Shown one piece after another: positions 1-10,328 of a DNA stretch of 64,000 nt (positions are counted from its first letter, which is position 1; the number at the start of each line of letters is the position of its first letter). Source of the DNA: Halichondria panicea (taxonomy: Eukaryota; Porifera; Demospongiae; Suberitida; Halichondriidae). A model generated the notes under the pieces. It was not told the origin of the DNA, did not search any database, and saw only the letters and a program-made list of their open reading frames with translations. The position numbers and the translations under genes are program-made. Where the stretch lies: positions 434,001-498,000 of the forward strand of contig NC_087381.1 of assembly GCF_963675165.1 (NCBI RefSeq), in the 5' to 3' direction.

Positions 1-1
1 C

Positions 2-994
2 AAAGGACACATCGGCTACCCTGGTCATAAAGGGGAGGTGGGTCCAAGGGGTCCTATCGGCGATCCCGGCCCAATGGGGTACCGAGGGGTTAAAGGAGAT
101 ATGGGCGAGATCGGTCAACGAGGTGAGGCGGGGGTTAAAGGCGAGCGAGGTTTTAAAGGACATTATGGTTTCCCAGGACACAAAGGCGAGAGTGGCGGGC
201 CAGGTGCCAAGGGGGTTAAAGGAGATCGAGGCTTTGGAGGCAATAATGGACAAAAGGGAGAGAAAGGAATGACGGGAGTGCCAGGTCCACCGGGACCTAT
301 TCCCACTATTCCCTCTGAGGCGTGTGGTGGTCTTGGATGGAGGAAGGTGGCATTCATTGATATGACTGATACTAGCCAAAACTGCCCTCAAGGACTAACA
401 CTGACTGGCTACTCAAAACGATCATGTGGTGCAGCACATACAGGTAATCACGCTTGTTCATCAGTCACCTTTCCTGTTGGTGGAGGTCAATACAGTCGAG
501 TGTGTGGGAGAGCTAAGGCTTATCACTATGGGTGGCTACATTCCTTTTATGGGTATAACCGTGCTTCACATGGTATCAATGCACAGTACGTTGATGGACT
601 AAGCTTCACTCATGGAACACCTAGGACACACATTTGGACATTTGGAGCTGGATTATATCAACGTAGTGGTACTACCCATGGAAACGAACGTTGCCCTTGT
701 AGCCAAGGCAACACCTACAGCCCCCCTCCTTTTGTTGGTAATGATTATTTCTGTGAGAGTGCCGTACATTCTTTGTCTCCAATTGGAAGTAACATATTTC
801 ATGCTAATGATCCACTTTGGGATGGTCAGGGCTGTATCCATGGCAACCCGTGCTGTCAGTTAAACAACCCACCATGGTTTACCAAAACACTACCAACCCC
901 CACAACTGATGATATTGAAATGAGAATGTGCATATGGCAAACTGCAAATGCTGGTAACATTGCTCTTGAACAAATGGAACTATACGTCTACTGA
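2..994 (+). CDS. Collagen-stalk cysteine-rich-head protein, unit A (5' truncated by window edge)
   Basis: The frame is open from the first complete codon to TGA at 992-994. It covers the second two thirds of the Gly-X-Y stalk and the complete C-terminal head. The head starts at CGGLGW and ends with the family's invariant IALEQMELYVY. By comparison with complete copies, the missing part would be the cytoplasmic tail, signal-anchor helix, coiled coil and cysteine cluster. The head carries twelve cysteines, including the CPC and PCC pairs. The sequon found in many paralogues as NTSQ is DTSQ here, so that glycosylation site is absent. The loop before CPC is short (RSGTTHGNER). It is probably a functional surface protein, but the 5' half lies outside the window. 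Confidence 0.85.
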   Translation, partial: KGHIGYPGHKGEVGPRGPIGDPGPMGYRGVKGDMGEIGQRGEAGVKGERGFKGHYGFPGHKGESGGPGAKGVKGDRGFGGNNGQKGEKGMTGVPGPPGPIPTIPSEACGGLGWRKVAFIDMTDTSQNCPQGLTLTGYSKRSCGAAHTGNHACSSVTFPVGGGQYSRVCGRAKAYHYGWLHSFYGYNRASHGINAQYVDGLSFTHGTPRTHIWTFGAGLYQRSGTTHGNERCPCSQGNTYSPPPFVGNDYFCESAVHSLSPIGSNIFHANDPLWDGQGCIHGNPCCQLNNPPWFTKTLPTPTTDDIEMRMCIWQTANAGNIALEQMELYVY

Positions 995-1053
995 TGAACT
1001 AGAGACACTGAACATTGATCTGACTCTGTTAGCTACTAGATTGATTTACATAC

Positions 1054-1135
1054 TGTATCCGTATAGCGGGTATTTTCGTATGGGATATTGTAGAGCATTA
1101 TACGAAAAGAATATTCTACCGCATTACGGTAGGTT
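1054..1135. repeat. Truncated MITE with CCGTATAGCGGG end
   Basis: The stretch begins with the same CCGTATAGCGGGT end that recurs in other spacers of the array, followed by a TCGTATGGG segment and the internal GTAGAGCAT segment. No matching opposite end is seen, so this copy has lost its right half. The rest of 995-1555 contains only degenerate spacer sequence; I see no gene in it. Confidence 0.55.
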
Positions 1136-1555
1136 CGCTCCACATCTGTGACAGTGTGTGTGGTGTGGGCGGGGATAGTATTATACCGTATAATCTGGTT
1201 AGTAAGCACATGCGCCTATAGGGAAAAGAGCAGACCTCTATGCGCCGATTATCCAGGTGCGTTTATAGAGATTAACCACGCCCATGACGTTTCAATGAAG
1301 CAAATCTTCATTAGCTACGTTTTTCTGCAAGAAGTCTATAGTCATATCTGACAGCAGTAACACAACTACCGGTAGTGAAAGAGACTTACATGTAACATCT
1401 ATAAAGAAGTGTGGAGACAAGTTGTTGGGCAGAGAACTGTGCAGAAAACCATGCGCCTTCTATCAAGGCTCTTGGTCTGCTAACCAGTATGCGCCTATTA
1501 GTTGACGTGCGCTTATTAACCAGATTATAATTATGGTAGATACTTAATAATTCAC

Positions 1556-1710
1556 CTGTAGTAACGGAGGTCGTCATCTGATGCTTGACCTCGGTAGCGC
1601 TGTCCATCACACCTCCCCCCGATACACACAGCCGAGGAGCTGAGGGGTGAAAGGGCAAAGCTTGTAGCCTGTGCCCCAAGAAACTCGGGGAATTCATCCA
1701 CACCCACTTT
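1556..1710 (-). pseudogene. Exon relic resembling a DPP8/9-type (S9B) peptidase, copy Y1
   Basis: On the minus strand this is an exon-like segment bounded by a CTGTACAG acceptor and an ACTACAG/GTGAA donor. Across copies of the segment the fragments LCPFDPSAPRLCVSG and EVWVMDSATG can be read. They resemble the DPP8/9 propeller motif KLCPxDP followed by (D/N)IWI. The frame is broken in this copy. I infer a pseudogenised exon carried along as part of the spacer; the family assignment is from memory of the motif only. Confidence 0.45.
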
Positions 1711-2378
1711 CTGTACAGAGGAGGGGGAGTGGTCGTCAGAAAACAGTATTACCATTATCGCTGAATATAGTCGAGTCATGTCAGTACATCAAACCCATAT
1801 CCCGCACTATATTCATACTATAATTATATAGAGCTACAGTATAATTATTAGTCCTTGACTCACCTGGCCACCTTCCGTGGTTACCAAGGAGACGGGACCA
1901 GTGGGCGTGTATACAGGTACAGGATCTTCCCTCCTCTCCTCATTAGGTATAGTGACAAGTGAGGGACAGGCTCACCGTGACTATTGACACTGAGCTGAAG
2001 TTTATTGATCAATGGATGACTTCATGAACAGAATAAACTAAGCATTGTGTGTAGGTAGACATGCAATGGAGACTGAATACATTGGATACCTGTACGTTTT
2101 TATTTCGACAATCTGAACACAAATTACGAGCTTTCAAAAGATAATAGCTACAACAAGGGCAGAAATTTTGAAAAAAGCAGAACGCTTATATAATTATTAT
2201 AACCTTGCTTTTGTTATAAGCACATCACATTGGAAAGGTAATTCTGAGAGAGCTATTGAAATTGAACGCAAATTACAGGCTCTCAAAGCATAGGGTAGCT
2301 GCCAAAACGGCTGAAAATTTGAGGCAAGCTAAGCCTTTGCTTTGTTTTTGTTAATGCCTGGCAGCTTAGTACACCCAC

Positions 2379-2508
2379 CTTCAGCAGTAGAGCGTTGCAA
2401 GCTTTCTTCTCAATGCCAGTTTTAATCCTCTTGGGATTTGTCGATCACGAGGAGGTCATCAGCCACAATCTGTATATCTGTACTAGCCGTAAACTCCGCC
2501 CAGTTGTC
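2379..2508 (-). pseudogene. Relic of enolase exon 4 (3' end) with adjoining intron
   Basis: The segment is nearly identical to the 3' part of exon 4 of the intact enolase gene at 42193-42318, including the splice donor after LLLK. A small insertion near 2447 (GTCGATCACG for GTCACG) breaks the frame. The bases to the left, about 2100-2378, match the neighbouring enolase intron 4. To the right the match ends abruptly after CAGTTGTC and collagen-gene upstream sequence (TGACCTCTGAC) follows. Confidence 0.85.
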
Positions 2509-2627
2509 TGACCTCTGACGGCTTGTCTGTACAAAAATAGAAACTAAGAATACATTTAGTATTTGAGGTAAAAGATAATTTGATGGTCAGAAACCAAAAG
2601 CACCGCAACCACTTAGAAACGATAAAT

Positions 2628-2944
2628 ATAGAGATATTCACTGTCCTTGTAACCCAGGTAACAACTATGGCTACCCTCCTTTTGTTGGTAATGACTATTT
2701 CTGTGAGAGTGGCGTAGGCTCTCGTTCTGCAATTGATTATAACACATTTTACCCTGATGATCCACTCTGGGATGGTCAGGGCTGTATCTATGGTAACCCG
2801 TGCTGTCAGTTGAACAACCCACCATGGTTTAGCAAAACACTACCAATCCCCACAACTGATGATATTTAAATGAGACTATGCATGTATAATTGTGCAGGAC
2901 GTGCTAACATAGCTCTTGAACAAATGGAACTATACGTCTACTGA
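2628..2944 (+). pseudogene. Collagen-stalk family unit B, 3' stump
   Basis: Only the last ~105 codons of the head remain, from the HCPCNPGN region to the terminal ELYVY. The conserved upstream block that normally lies before the ATG (ends near ACCACTTAGAAAC) is joined directly to this 3' fragment, so one deletion removed tail, anchor, stalk and most of the head. There is also an in-frame TAA at the point where paralogues read TDDIEMR. The surviving sequence is closest to unit M (both read GYPPFVGNDY and SGVGSRS). Confidence 0.9.
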
Positions 2945-3009
2945 TGAACTAGAGACACTGAACATTGATCTGACTCTGTTAGCTACTGAATATTCTTTAT
3001 TTACTTTAC

Positions 3010-3192
3010 ACCATAATAGCGGGTTATTTTCGGATGGGGAAATTTTTCATAATGATTATTGTAGAGCATCATACGAAAATAAAAATAAAAATATTCTACC
3101 GCAATAGGTCACTATCCTGAGCTGTACGAATATTTAATTGGGCAGTTCATACAAAAATGTGCACCAACAAAAATTACCCGCTATACAGTATT
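3010..3192. mobile_element. MITE of the CCGTATAGCGGGT family
   Basis: An imperfect left end (ATAGCGGGTTATTTTCGG) and a right end (AAAATTACCCGCTATAC) are inverted copies about 180 bp apart. There is no coding capacity. The same element occurs at the equivalent place in several other spacers, so it was probably present before the units duplicated. Confidence 0.65.
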
Positions 3193-3284
3193 AATTATTG
3201 TGACAGTCGTTGGCACATTGCCCATACACCCACACACCTCAAGAGTTGTCTGGTAGTAGGATTGGAGGTTCCTCCAGCTAGTCA

Positions 3285-3395
3285 ACGACCAGCTCAGCTG
3301 TTGTAGCCATGGAAAAACAGGCAGGTCTATGGTCATCTTGTCACAACCTGCAGAGTCTCGACTCGCTCCACATCTGTGACAGTGTGTGTGTGGGC
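3285..3395. repeat. Conserved spacer block (AGCCATGG to ATCTGTGACAGTGTG)
   Basis: This block recurs in the MITE-type spacers (near 9880, 13020, 18600, 20830, 28950, 35420 and 40480). On the minus strand it starts like an exon after a CTGTCACAG acceptor. Conservation beyond the neighbouring bases suggests a relic exon of the same minus-strand gene as the DPP-like pieces, but I cannot identify its protein. Confidence 0.35.
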
Positions 3396-3529
3396 GGGGA
3401 TAGAGTTATAGTCGCATGGAACTAAAATTAAAGTACAGTCCAAGGTCACAGTACAATGACATAATTATAATAGGGAGTACCCTAGTGTGTACGTACGTGT
3501 GTGTGTGAAGAGTGTATATAGTGAGGGTA

Positions 3530-3722
3530 CACATTACCCCCCTGGCCTCACCATCGCCATGATAGGGTAGAGAGTGGCTGTACAGGGACCCCCCGGACAG
3601 AAACAACGCTTGACGACCTTCCCTACTCAAGTTGATGGTGTTGGGGAGTCCTTGGAATGACCTCAGTAGCCAATCTTAATGGAGCGACATGTTTGAATCA
3701 TCTCTTGGAAATCCATGGCAGC
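3530..3722 (-). pseudogene. Exon relic resembling a DPP8/9-type peptidase, copy X1
   Basis: On the minus strand the segment reads approximately DFQEMIQTCRSIKTGYS, then INLSREGRQALFLSGGSLYS. This resembles the N-terminal part of DPP8/9, where a W-x-Q-L-K-K-L region precedes a strand pair with an L-A-M-S-G-E-N-type turn. The frame is not continuous. This is the other, more N-terminal, exon of the putative gene represented by copy Y1. Confidence 0.42.
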
Positions 3723-4011
3723 TGTGGCTGAGTAGTGTGGTAACGCCCCCTCTAGAAAAACGCTGAATCAGCAGTTATTTGTACAAAGAGGGGTGGGGCT
3801 GATCTGCAGCTAAAATTAATTGGCTATTAATAATTATCAGCTCTGTATCCAAGCTAGTTACACAGGGAGCTCCATGCAAACATTTCCATCCATTAAATAA
3901 TTCATAACAATCTCGAGGTCAGACCTCACAAATTACACAAAAACTAAAAACTAAGAATTTTAAGCTAATTCACAATACTAGACTTCAAATAATTATACGG
4001 CAACCATAAAA

Positions 4012-4291
4012 ATATGACATGTACAGCAGTATAATGAGACCCTTTTACATGTACAATGTCATGTAATTGTTACGTTTGGGAAAACCAATTTGAAGCTCTA
4101 TAGCTGCTCCAGCTGACCTCTGACAGCTGTCTGTGCAAAAATAGAAACTAAGAATACATTTAGTATTTAAGGTAAAAGATAATTTGATGGTCAGAAACCA
4201 AAAGCACCACAACCACTTAGAAACCTTGTAACGTGTGGAATGATTGAATTGTGTGCTTTAGTCAGTGCATTCTTCGAACTGAGAGCTACAC
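4012..4291 (+). promoter_or_regulatory. Upstream region of unit C with ATGACATGTACA inverted repeat
   Basis: A near-palindrome (ATGACATGTACA ... ATGTACAATGTCAT) lies about 250 bp before the start codon. It is followed by the block conserved before family members (AAAATAGAAACTAAGAATAC, then CACCACAACCACTTAGAAAC). The same arrangement precedes units F and N but not the others, which suggests a promoter subclass. Regulatory function is inferred from conservation only. Confidence 0.4.
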
Positions 4292-5878
4292 ATGTACAGC
4301 ACAAAGATGGGCTCGAATGTGAAGATTATCGGTATCTCAGTGGCAGCGTTTGTGCTACTGACAATCACACTATACGGAGGTCTATCCTTTGCTGTGTGGA
4401 ATCTACATAGCCAAACTGTGAGTCTAAAGGATGAAAATTGGAACCAAGACACTGAATTGCAAAGTCAAATCATTGAATTGCGAAGTCTAAAATCTGAGAA
4501 TGCGAACTTACAAAACCAAATCTCTGAATTGCGAGGCTTTGTCGGAGCTAATCCAAACCCCCACTCGAGTGATGAAGCCATGGTGATGAACACACTAAAG
4601 CGACTAACTCGACAATCTGGCTCCTCTCAAAGTGCTACTGATCTACTTGCTGATGCTCTGGCAGAACTAATTGAAAAGAAACTGTACACTATAATGGACT
4701 GTGCTAGAGATGACGCTGATAATTTAACCGACTGTTCGCTCAAGCCAGGCCCAAAGGGGGACAAGGGATGCCTGGGTGATCAAGGTAAAGAAGGCCCTCA
4801 GGGAATGAACGGAGAGCCTGGGATCAAAGGACACATTGGCTACCCTGGTCATAAAGGCGAGGTGGGTGCAAAGGGTCCTATCGGCAATCCCGGCCCAATG
4901 GGGGACCGAGGGGTTAAGGGAGATATGGGCGAGATCGGTCAACAAGGTGAGGCTGGGAATAAAGGCGAGCGAGGTTTGAAAGGACATTATGGTTTCCCTG
5001 GACACAAAGGCGAGAATGGGGGGCCGGGTGCCAAGGGGGTTAAAGGAGATCGAGGCTTTGGAGGCAATAATGGACAAAAGGGAGAGAAAGGAATGACGGG
5101 GGTGCCAGGTCCACTGGGACCTATTCCCACCACACAACCACCAACTACTGGAGCACTGACTACACAACCACCAACTGTCCCCTCTGAGAAGTGTGGTGGT
5201 CCTGGATGGAGGAAGGTGGCATTCATTGATATGACTAATACTAGCCAAAACTGCCCTCAAGGACTAACACTGACTAGCTACTCAAAACGATCATGTGGTC
5301 GAACACATACAAATGGCCAGGCTTGTTCATCAGTCACCTTTCCTGTTGGTGGGGGTCAATACAGTCGAGTGTGTGGGAGAGCTAAGGCTTATCACTGGGG
5401 GTACCTGAATTCCTTTCTTGCGTATAACCGTAACTCACGTGGTATCAATGCACAGTACGTTGCTGGACTAAGCTTCACTCATGGAACACCCAGGACACAC
5501 ATTTGGACATTTGCAGCTGGTTTATATCAAGCAAACAGTAGTAATAATTTCTTTTTTGGATATGGATACGTTCACTGCCCTTGTAACCCAGGCAACACCT
5601 ACAGCTCCCCTCCTTTTGTTGGTAATGACTATTTCTGTGAGAGTGGCCCAAGCTCTCGTTCTGCAATTGGACCTAACATATTTTACCCTGATGATCCACT
5701 CTGGGATGGTCAGGGCTGTATCCATGGCAACCCGTGCTGTTCGTTAAACAACCCACCGTGGTTTAATAAAACACTACCAACCCCCACAACTGGTGACATT
5801 GAAATGAGAATGTGTATGTGGGAAGCTGCATCTCGAGCTAACATAGCTCTTGAACAAATGGAACTATACGTCTACTGA
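4292..5878 (+). CDS. Collagen-stalk cysteine-rich-head type II membrane protein, unit C (complete, 528 aa)
   Basis: This is the longest intact copy, in a single exon. Residues 1-11 are a short basic tail; 12-36 (IIGISVAAFVLLTITLYGG...) form the membrane anchor; ~40-82 form a coiled coil rich in ELRSLKSENANLQ. A three-cysteine cluster (MDC...TDC...KGC) sits at the stalk base. Residues 153-278 are 42 perfect Gly-X-Y triplets. A Thr/Pro linker with two TTQPP repeats is unique to this copy, and 301-528 is the twelve-cysteine head. Sequons include NLT (stalk base), NTS and NKT (head). The architecture parallels collagen-stalk receptors such as MARCO, but the head is not an SRCR domain. I infer a trimeric surface receptor or matrix protein. 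A second in-frame ATG lies 15 nt downstream (4307). Confidence 0.92.
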   Translation: MYSTKMGSNVKIIGISVAAFVLLTITLYGGLSFAVWNLHSQTVSLKDENWNQDTELQSQIIELRSLKSENANLQNQISELRGFVGANPNPHSSDEAMVMNTLKRLTRQSGSSQSATDLLADALAELIEKKLYTIMDCARDDADNLTDCSLKPGPKGDKGCLGDQGKEGPQGMNGEPGIKGHIGYPGHKGEVGAKGPIGNPGPMGDRGVKGDMGEIGQQGEAGNKGERGLKGHYGFPGHKGENGGPGAKGVKGDRGFGGNNGQKGEKGMTGVPGPLGPIPTTQPPTTGALTTQPPTVPSEKCGGPGWRKVAFIDMTNTSQNCPQGLTLTSYSKRSCGRTHTNGQACSSVTFPVGGGQYSRVCGRAKAYHWGYLNSFLAYNRNSRGINAQYVAGLSFTHGTPRTHIWTFAAGLYQANSSNNFFFGYGYVHCPCNPGNTYSSPPFVGNDYFCESGPSSRSAIGPNIFYPDDPLWDGQGCIHGNPCCSLNNPPWFNKTLPTPTTGDIEMRMCMWEAASRANIALEQMELYVY

Positions 5879-6200
5879 TGAACTATAGAGACACTGAAAA
5901 TCGATCTCACTCTGTTAGCTATTAGATTTACATAACTATTGTGACATTCTTAGTTATAAGTATATAATTATATAGAGTGATTACTACAAGCGAAAAATCT
6001 TTGCAAATGAGTTAAATTATATACCTGAAATGTGTTGACAATTTGCGTTCTAACTTTTGCGATAATTATGGCAATGATCATGATGTCATACAAGCTAGTT
6101 CCAGAGATATTTACAACCCTTACTTTTTGCGAAGCTTTTAGCACTCGCAAAGTTTGCATAAGTTTGGTGCTCGCAAAACATTGCATTGTTATAAGTAATA

Positions 6201-7315
6201 CCAGGAGTACATGAATAGGAGTAAGCAACTACTATGTACACCATATAAATTGGTTATTATCTCACTACGTCACAAACACTTGTAGTAGTGTAAACTGTGG
6301 TTACTTTGTGTACACATGACCATGTATGGCTGCTTGGTAGGCTCACTTACAAATTGTCAACAAGAGTGCAAGTGCATGTGCAGGCTAGGCTGAAACTATA
6401 TACAAGACTTAGAGAATAGCATAGATCTAGATCTACTCAGCTAATATCATCTAGAGAATGCTTAACCTTAGAAAAAGACGGAATTGGCTGTTCACCATGA
6501 AATTGGTAACTAATCTTTGCTGAATAACATGTTTGATGCAATGCAAAGCAGTTAGCATTGTGTGTGGTGCCGGGTTACCGTTTATAGAGAGAACTAAACT
6601 AGAGGTGTGACAAGCTGCTCCATCTCTTACTTGCAATGTCATGGAATATTGCAAGTTGTGTGTCTGAGGAAACAACGTCAACCTTGAGAGACACAGCAGT
6701 AACAAGGGATGCCCATGCACTAAAAGTAGGAGTTTCTTCATATAGTCTGAGTCGATTACTTGTGAGTCTTTTGAGAGCTTTTATTTCTACCCCAGATGCA
6801 ATGCAACGTAGGAAATCGTACCCACTGAATTTGAAAATTTAAGTATGCATCTTTGCCTTTACACTTGATGTAAAATTGTTTGTATTGATTGCACAGGCTG
6901 CAAGCTTCACCAAGCCATCGTCCTGTCCTTAGAGATTATATTAAAAACCTGTTTTCTCTCAGGGTACATCTCTAGTTGTGGTAGCTTCTCTACTTCTTCA
7001 GTTAATTTTCTCACCAATGCTAGATTATTTTATTCAGTAGCAAGCTTTTGGCAACTTCTATCACAGTTGCTTTGCTGTGTTCATGTTTCTTTGCTTTTCT
7101 TCATTTGTGCAAGAGCTAGCCACGTACCTGGACCTATTCTACCAAGTGTGCTTGCACAATGCATGTAATTAACCACACTGTTTTGATTGTGGTTGTAGGC
7201 CACTTGAGATGTGGGCGTTTTACACATGTAGTATGACGTGGCATGACACAGTGAGATAACAACACGTTTGTATGGTGTGTATAGTAGTTGCTTACTCCTA
7301 TTCATGTACTCCTGG
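6201..7315. mobile_element. Non-autonomous DNA transposon, ~1.1 kb, long terminal inverted repeats
   Basis: The ends CCAGGAGTACATGAATAGGA and its reverse complement lie at 6201 and 7315. The inverted similarity continues imperfectly for about 70 bp inward, to the TTATCTCAC segment. Both sides are flanked by TAATA, a candidate 5-bp target duplication. Equivalent spacers elsewhere in the array lack this sequence, so it inserted after the units duplicated. No transposase-like frame is visible inside; the short frames present look random. Confidence 0.8.
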
Positions 7316-7342
7316 TAATACGGTAATATTTAATTGTTCACC

Positions 7343-7488
7343 TGTAGTAACAGAGGTCATCTGATGCTTGACCCCGGTAGCGCTGTCCACCACACCTCCC
7401 CCGACACACACAGCTGAGGAGCTGAGAGGTTATTAAAGGGAAAACGTTTGTAGTCCAGTGCCCCAGGAAACTCAGCCACACCCACTTC
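7343..7488 (-). pseudogene. Exon relic resembling DPP8/9-type peptidase, copy Y2
   Basis: It has the same acceptor and donor edges as copy Y1. Here the first frame reads EVAEF-like residues before a 1-3 nt change around AGGTTATTAAAGGG shifts the KLCP motif out of frame. It sits directly to the right of the 1.1-kb transposon. Confidence 0.42.
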
Positions 7489-7974
7489 CTGTACAGAGGA
7501 GAGGGTGGTTATTAGAACAGTATTATCATAATCACAGATATCTACTGAATATATGCAGCCGTCATGTCAGTACATCAACCATCATACTGTGTATATATGT
7601 ATAATTATTAGTCCTAAGCAAGTTTATTGATCAATGCATGACTCAATGAACAGATTACGCCCTCGTAGTCGGGAGGTTTACTGTCATAAACCCCTCTACA
7701 CTGTACATTAACTAATACATAGACATGCAGTGGAGACTGAATATTGGATACCTGTAGCTATAATATAAGTCTTTAATTTGACAATTTGAACACAAATTAC
7801 GGGCTCTCAAAGATAGCTATACCACAACGGCAGATAGCATTTGCTTTTGAGAATAATCACAAAATTTGTATCTAATTAATTAGTTCTGAGAGCTATTGAA
7901 TGCATAATTAGTCGTGAACGTTCTGAACACAAATTACGGGCTTTCTTTGTTTTGTTATAATATAGTACACTCAC

Positions 7975-8094
7975 CTTCAGCAGTAGAGCGTTGCAAGCTT
8001 ACTTCTCAATGCCAGTCTTAATCCTCCTCTTAGGATTTGTCACGAGGACGTCAATCTGTATATCTGTACTAGCCGTAAACTCCGCCCAGTTGTC
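7975..8094 (-). pseudogene. Relic of enolase exon 4 (3' end)
   Basis: It matches 42193-42318 with an insertion (CTCCTCTTAGG for CTCTTGGG) and a deletion that removes the bases after GAGGACGTC. It is very similar to the relic at 38970, including both lesions, so the two spacers share a recent common source. Confidence 0.82.
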
Positions 8095-8265
8095 TGAACT
8101 CTGACGGCTTGTCTGTGCAAAAATAGAAATAGAATACATTTAAAAGGTAATTTGATGGTCAGAAACCAAAAGCACCACAACCGCTGAAACCTTGTAACGT
8201 GTGGGAATAGGTTACTGTATAAATTGTGCACTTTAGTAGAGCATCAACTTCGAACTGAGCTACAC

Positions 8266-9600
8266 ATGTACAGCACAAAGATGGGCTCGAATGTGAAGTT
8301 CACTATATTTGCGCTACTGACAATCACACTGTACGGTGGTCTTTCCTTTGCTGTGTGGAATCTACATAGCCAAAGCGTGAGTCTAAAGGATGAGAATCAG
8401 AACCAAAACACTGAATTGCGAAGTCAAATCACTGAATTGAGAAGTCTAAAATCTGAGAATGCAAATCTACAAAACCAAATCTCTGAATTGCGAGGCTTTG
8501 TCGGAGCTAATCCAAACCCCCACTCGAGTGATGAAGCCACGGTGATGGACACACTAAAACGACTAACTCGACAATCCGGCTCCTCTCAAAGTGCTACTGA
8601 TCTACTTACTGATAAGGACACATCGGCTACCCTGGTCATACAGGAGAGGTGGGTCCAAAGGGTCCTATCGGCAATCCCGGTCCAATGGGGCACCAAGGGG
8701 TTAAAGGAGATATGGGCGAGATCGGTCAACGAGGTGAGGCAGGGGTTAAAGGCAAGCAAGGTTCGAAAGGACATTATGGTTTCCCTGGACACAAAGGCGA
8801 GAGTGGCGGGCCGGGTGCCAAGGGAGTTAAAGGAGATCGAGGCTTTGGAGGCAATAATGGACAAAAGGGAGAGAAAGGAATGACGGGACCTATTCCCACT
8901 ATTCCCTCTGAGACGTGTGGTGGTCTTGGATGGAGGAAGGTGGCATTCATTGATATGACTAATACTAGCCAAAACTGCCCTCAAGGACTAACACTGACTG
9001 GCTACTCAAAACGATCATGTGGTCGAACACATACAAATGCACACTCTTGTTCATCAGTCACCTTTCCTGTTGGTGGGGGTCAATACAGTCGAGTGTGTGG
9101 GAGAGCTAAAGCATATCACTGGGGGTACCTGTATGCCTTTTATGGGAATAACGCTGGTTCACGTGGTATCAATGCACAGTACGTTGATGGACTAAGCTTC
9201 ACTCATGGAACACCCAGGACACACATTTGGACATTTGCAGCTGGTTACTATCAACAAATCAGTGGTGATAGAAGCTTTAGAATCTTTTGCTGTCATTGTA
9301 ACCCTAGAAACAGCTACGGCGGCTCCCCTCCTTTTGTTGGTAATGACTATTTCTGTGAGAGTGGCGTAAGCTCTCTTTCTGCAATAGGAAACAACATATT
9401 TTACCCTGATGATCCACTCTGGGATGGTCAGGGCTGTATCCATGACAATCCGTGCTGTTCGTTAAACAACCCACCGTGGTTTAACCAAACACTACCAACC
9501 CCCACAACTGATGATAATAATTGAAATGAGACTATGCTTGCATAATTCTGCAACACAAGGTAACATTGCTCTTGAACAAATGGAACTATACGTCTACTGA
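8266..9600 (+). pseudogene. Collagen-stalk family unit D, internally deleted and frameshifted
   Basis: The anchor (FTVFALL type, here FTIFALL) and coiled coil are intact as far as ATDLL. There an out-of-frame deletion of about 170 bp removes the cysteine cluster and the first Gly-X-Y triplets. Stalk and head then continue in another frame (from about 8649). The end of the stalk lacks the VPGPP triplets, and near 9515 an insertion (GATAATAATTG) shifts the last ~30 codons. The product cannot be a normal family member. Confidence 0.9.
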
Positions 9601-9627
9601 TGAACTAGAAACTTTTTTTTTTACATA

Positions 9628-9815
9628 CCGTATCCGTATAGTGGGTTATTTTCATATGGAGAAAGTTCATATTGTAGAGCATCATACAAAAAACAACATC
9701 TAAGAAATTATTCTACCGTGATAGGTTTTACGTCACTATCCTGAGCTGTACGAATATTTAAAATACAAAGTATTTAATTGAGCAGTTTATACGAAAATTA
9801 CCCGCTATACACGGT
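9628..9815. mobile_element. MITE of the CCGTATAGCGGGT family
   Basis: Left end CCGTATAGTGGGTTATTTTC and right end AAAATTACCCGCTATAC are inverted and about 185 bp apart, with the GTAGAGCATCATAC internal segment between them. Confidence 0.65.
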
Positions 9816-10137
9816 ATTATTACTGTGACAAAACTTCGTTGGTACATTGCCCACCCCCCCCCACACACACACACCTTGGGGTGAATGGACAACAAGGTTT
9901 AGATACTGTAGCCATAGCAACAGGAAGATCTACGGCCATATTATCACAAACTGCATGGTCTCACTCCACATCTGGACAGTGTGTGTGGTGTGTGGTGTGG
10001 GCGGGGGATATGGTTGTAGTCTCGTACACTGGAACTGAATAATTCTACACTAATAAATTACTGTCCAAGGTCACAATACAATGACATAGGGAGTATCCCA
10101 GTGTGCATGTACGTGTGTGTGAAGAGTGTGTATAGTT

Positions 10138-10328
10138 AGGGTACACATTACCCCACCCCCTCACCATCGCCATGATAGGGTAGGGAGTGGCTGTACAGGG
10201 ACCCCGGACAGAAACAACACTTGACGACCGTCCCTACTAAAGTTGATGGTGTTGGGGAGTCTTTAGAATGGCCTTGAGTAGCCAGTCTTAATGGAGGAAA
10301 GGTTTGAATCATCTTTTGGAAATTCATG
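10138..10328 (-). pseudogene. Exon relic resembling DPP8/9-type peptidase, copy X2
   Basis: It retains the GRQVLFLS-like core and the SLYSHSLPYHGDGE stretch in degenerate form. Several single-base differences from the other X copies break the reading frame in its N-terminal half. Confidence 0.4.

Noticed and set aside
4724-5260. Long minus-strand frames opposite the Gly-X-Y stalk (also at 14483, 17334, 23529, 27688, 31206, 33800, 36851)
   Set aside because: The regular GGN codons of the stalk leave the reverse strand free of stops. The frames show only periodic low-complexity sequence and appear wherever the stalk does.
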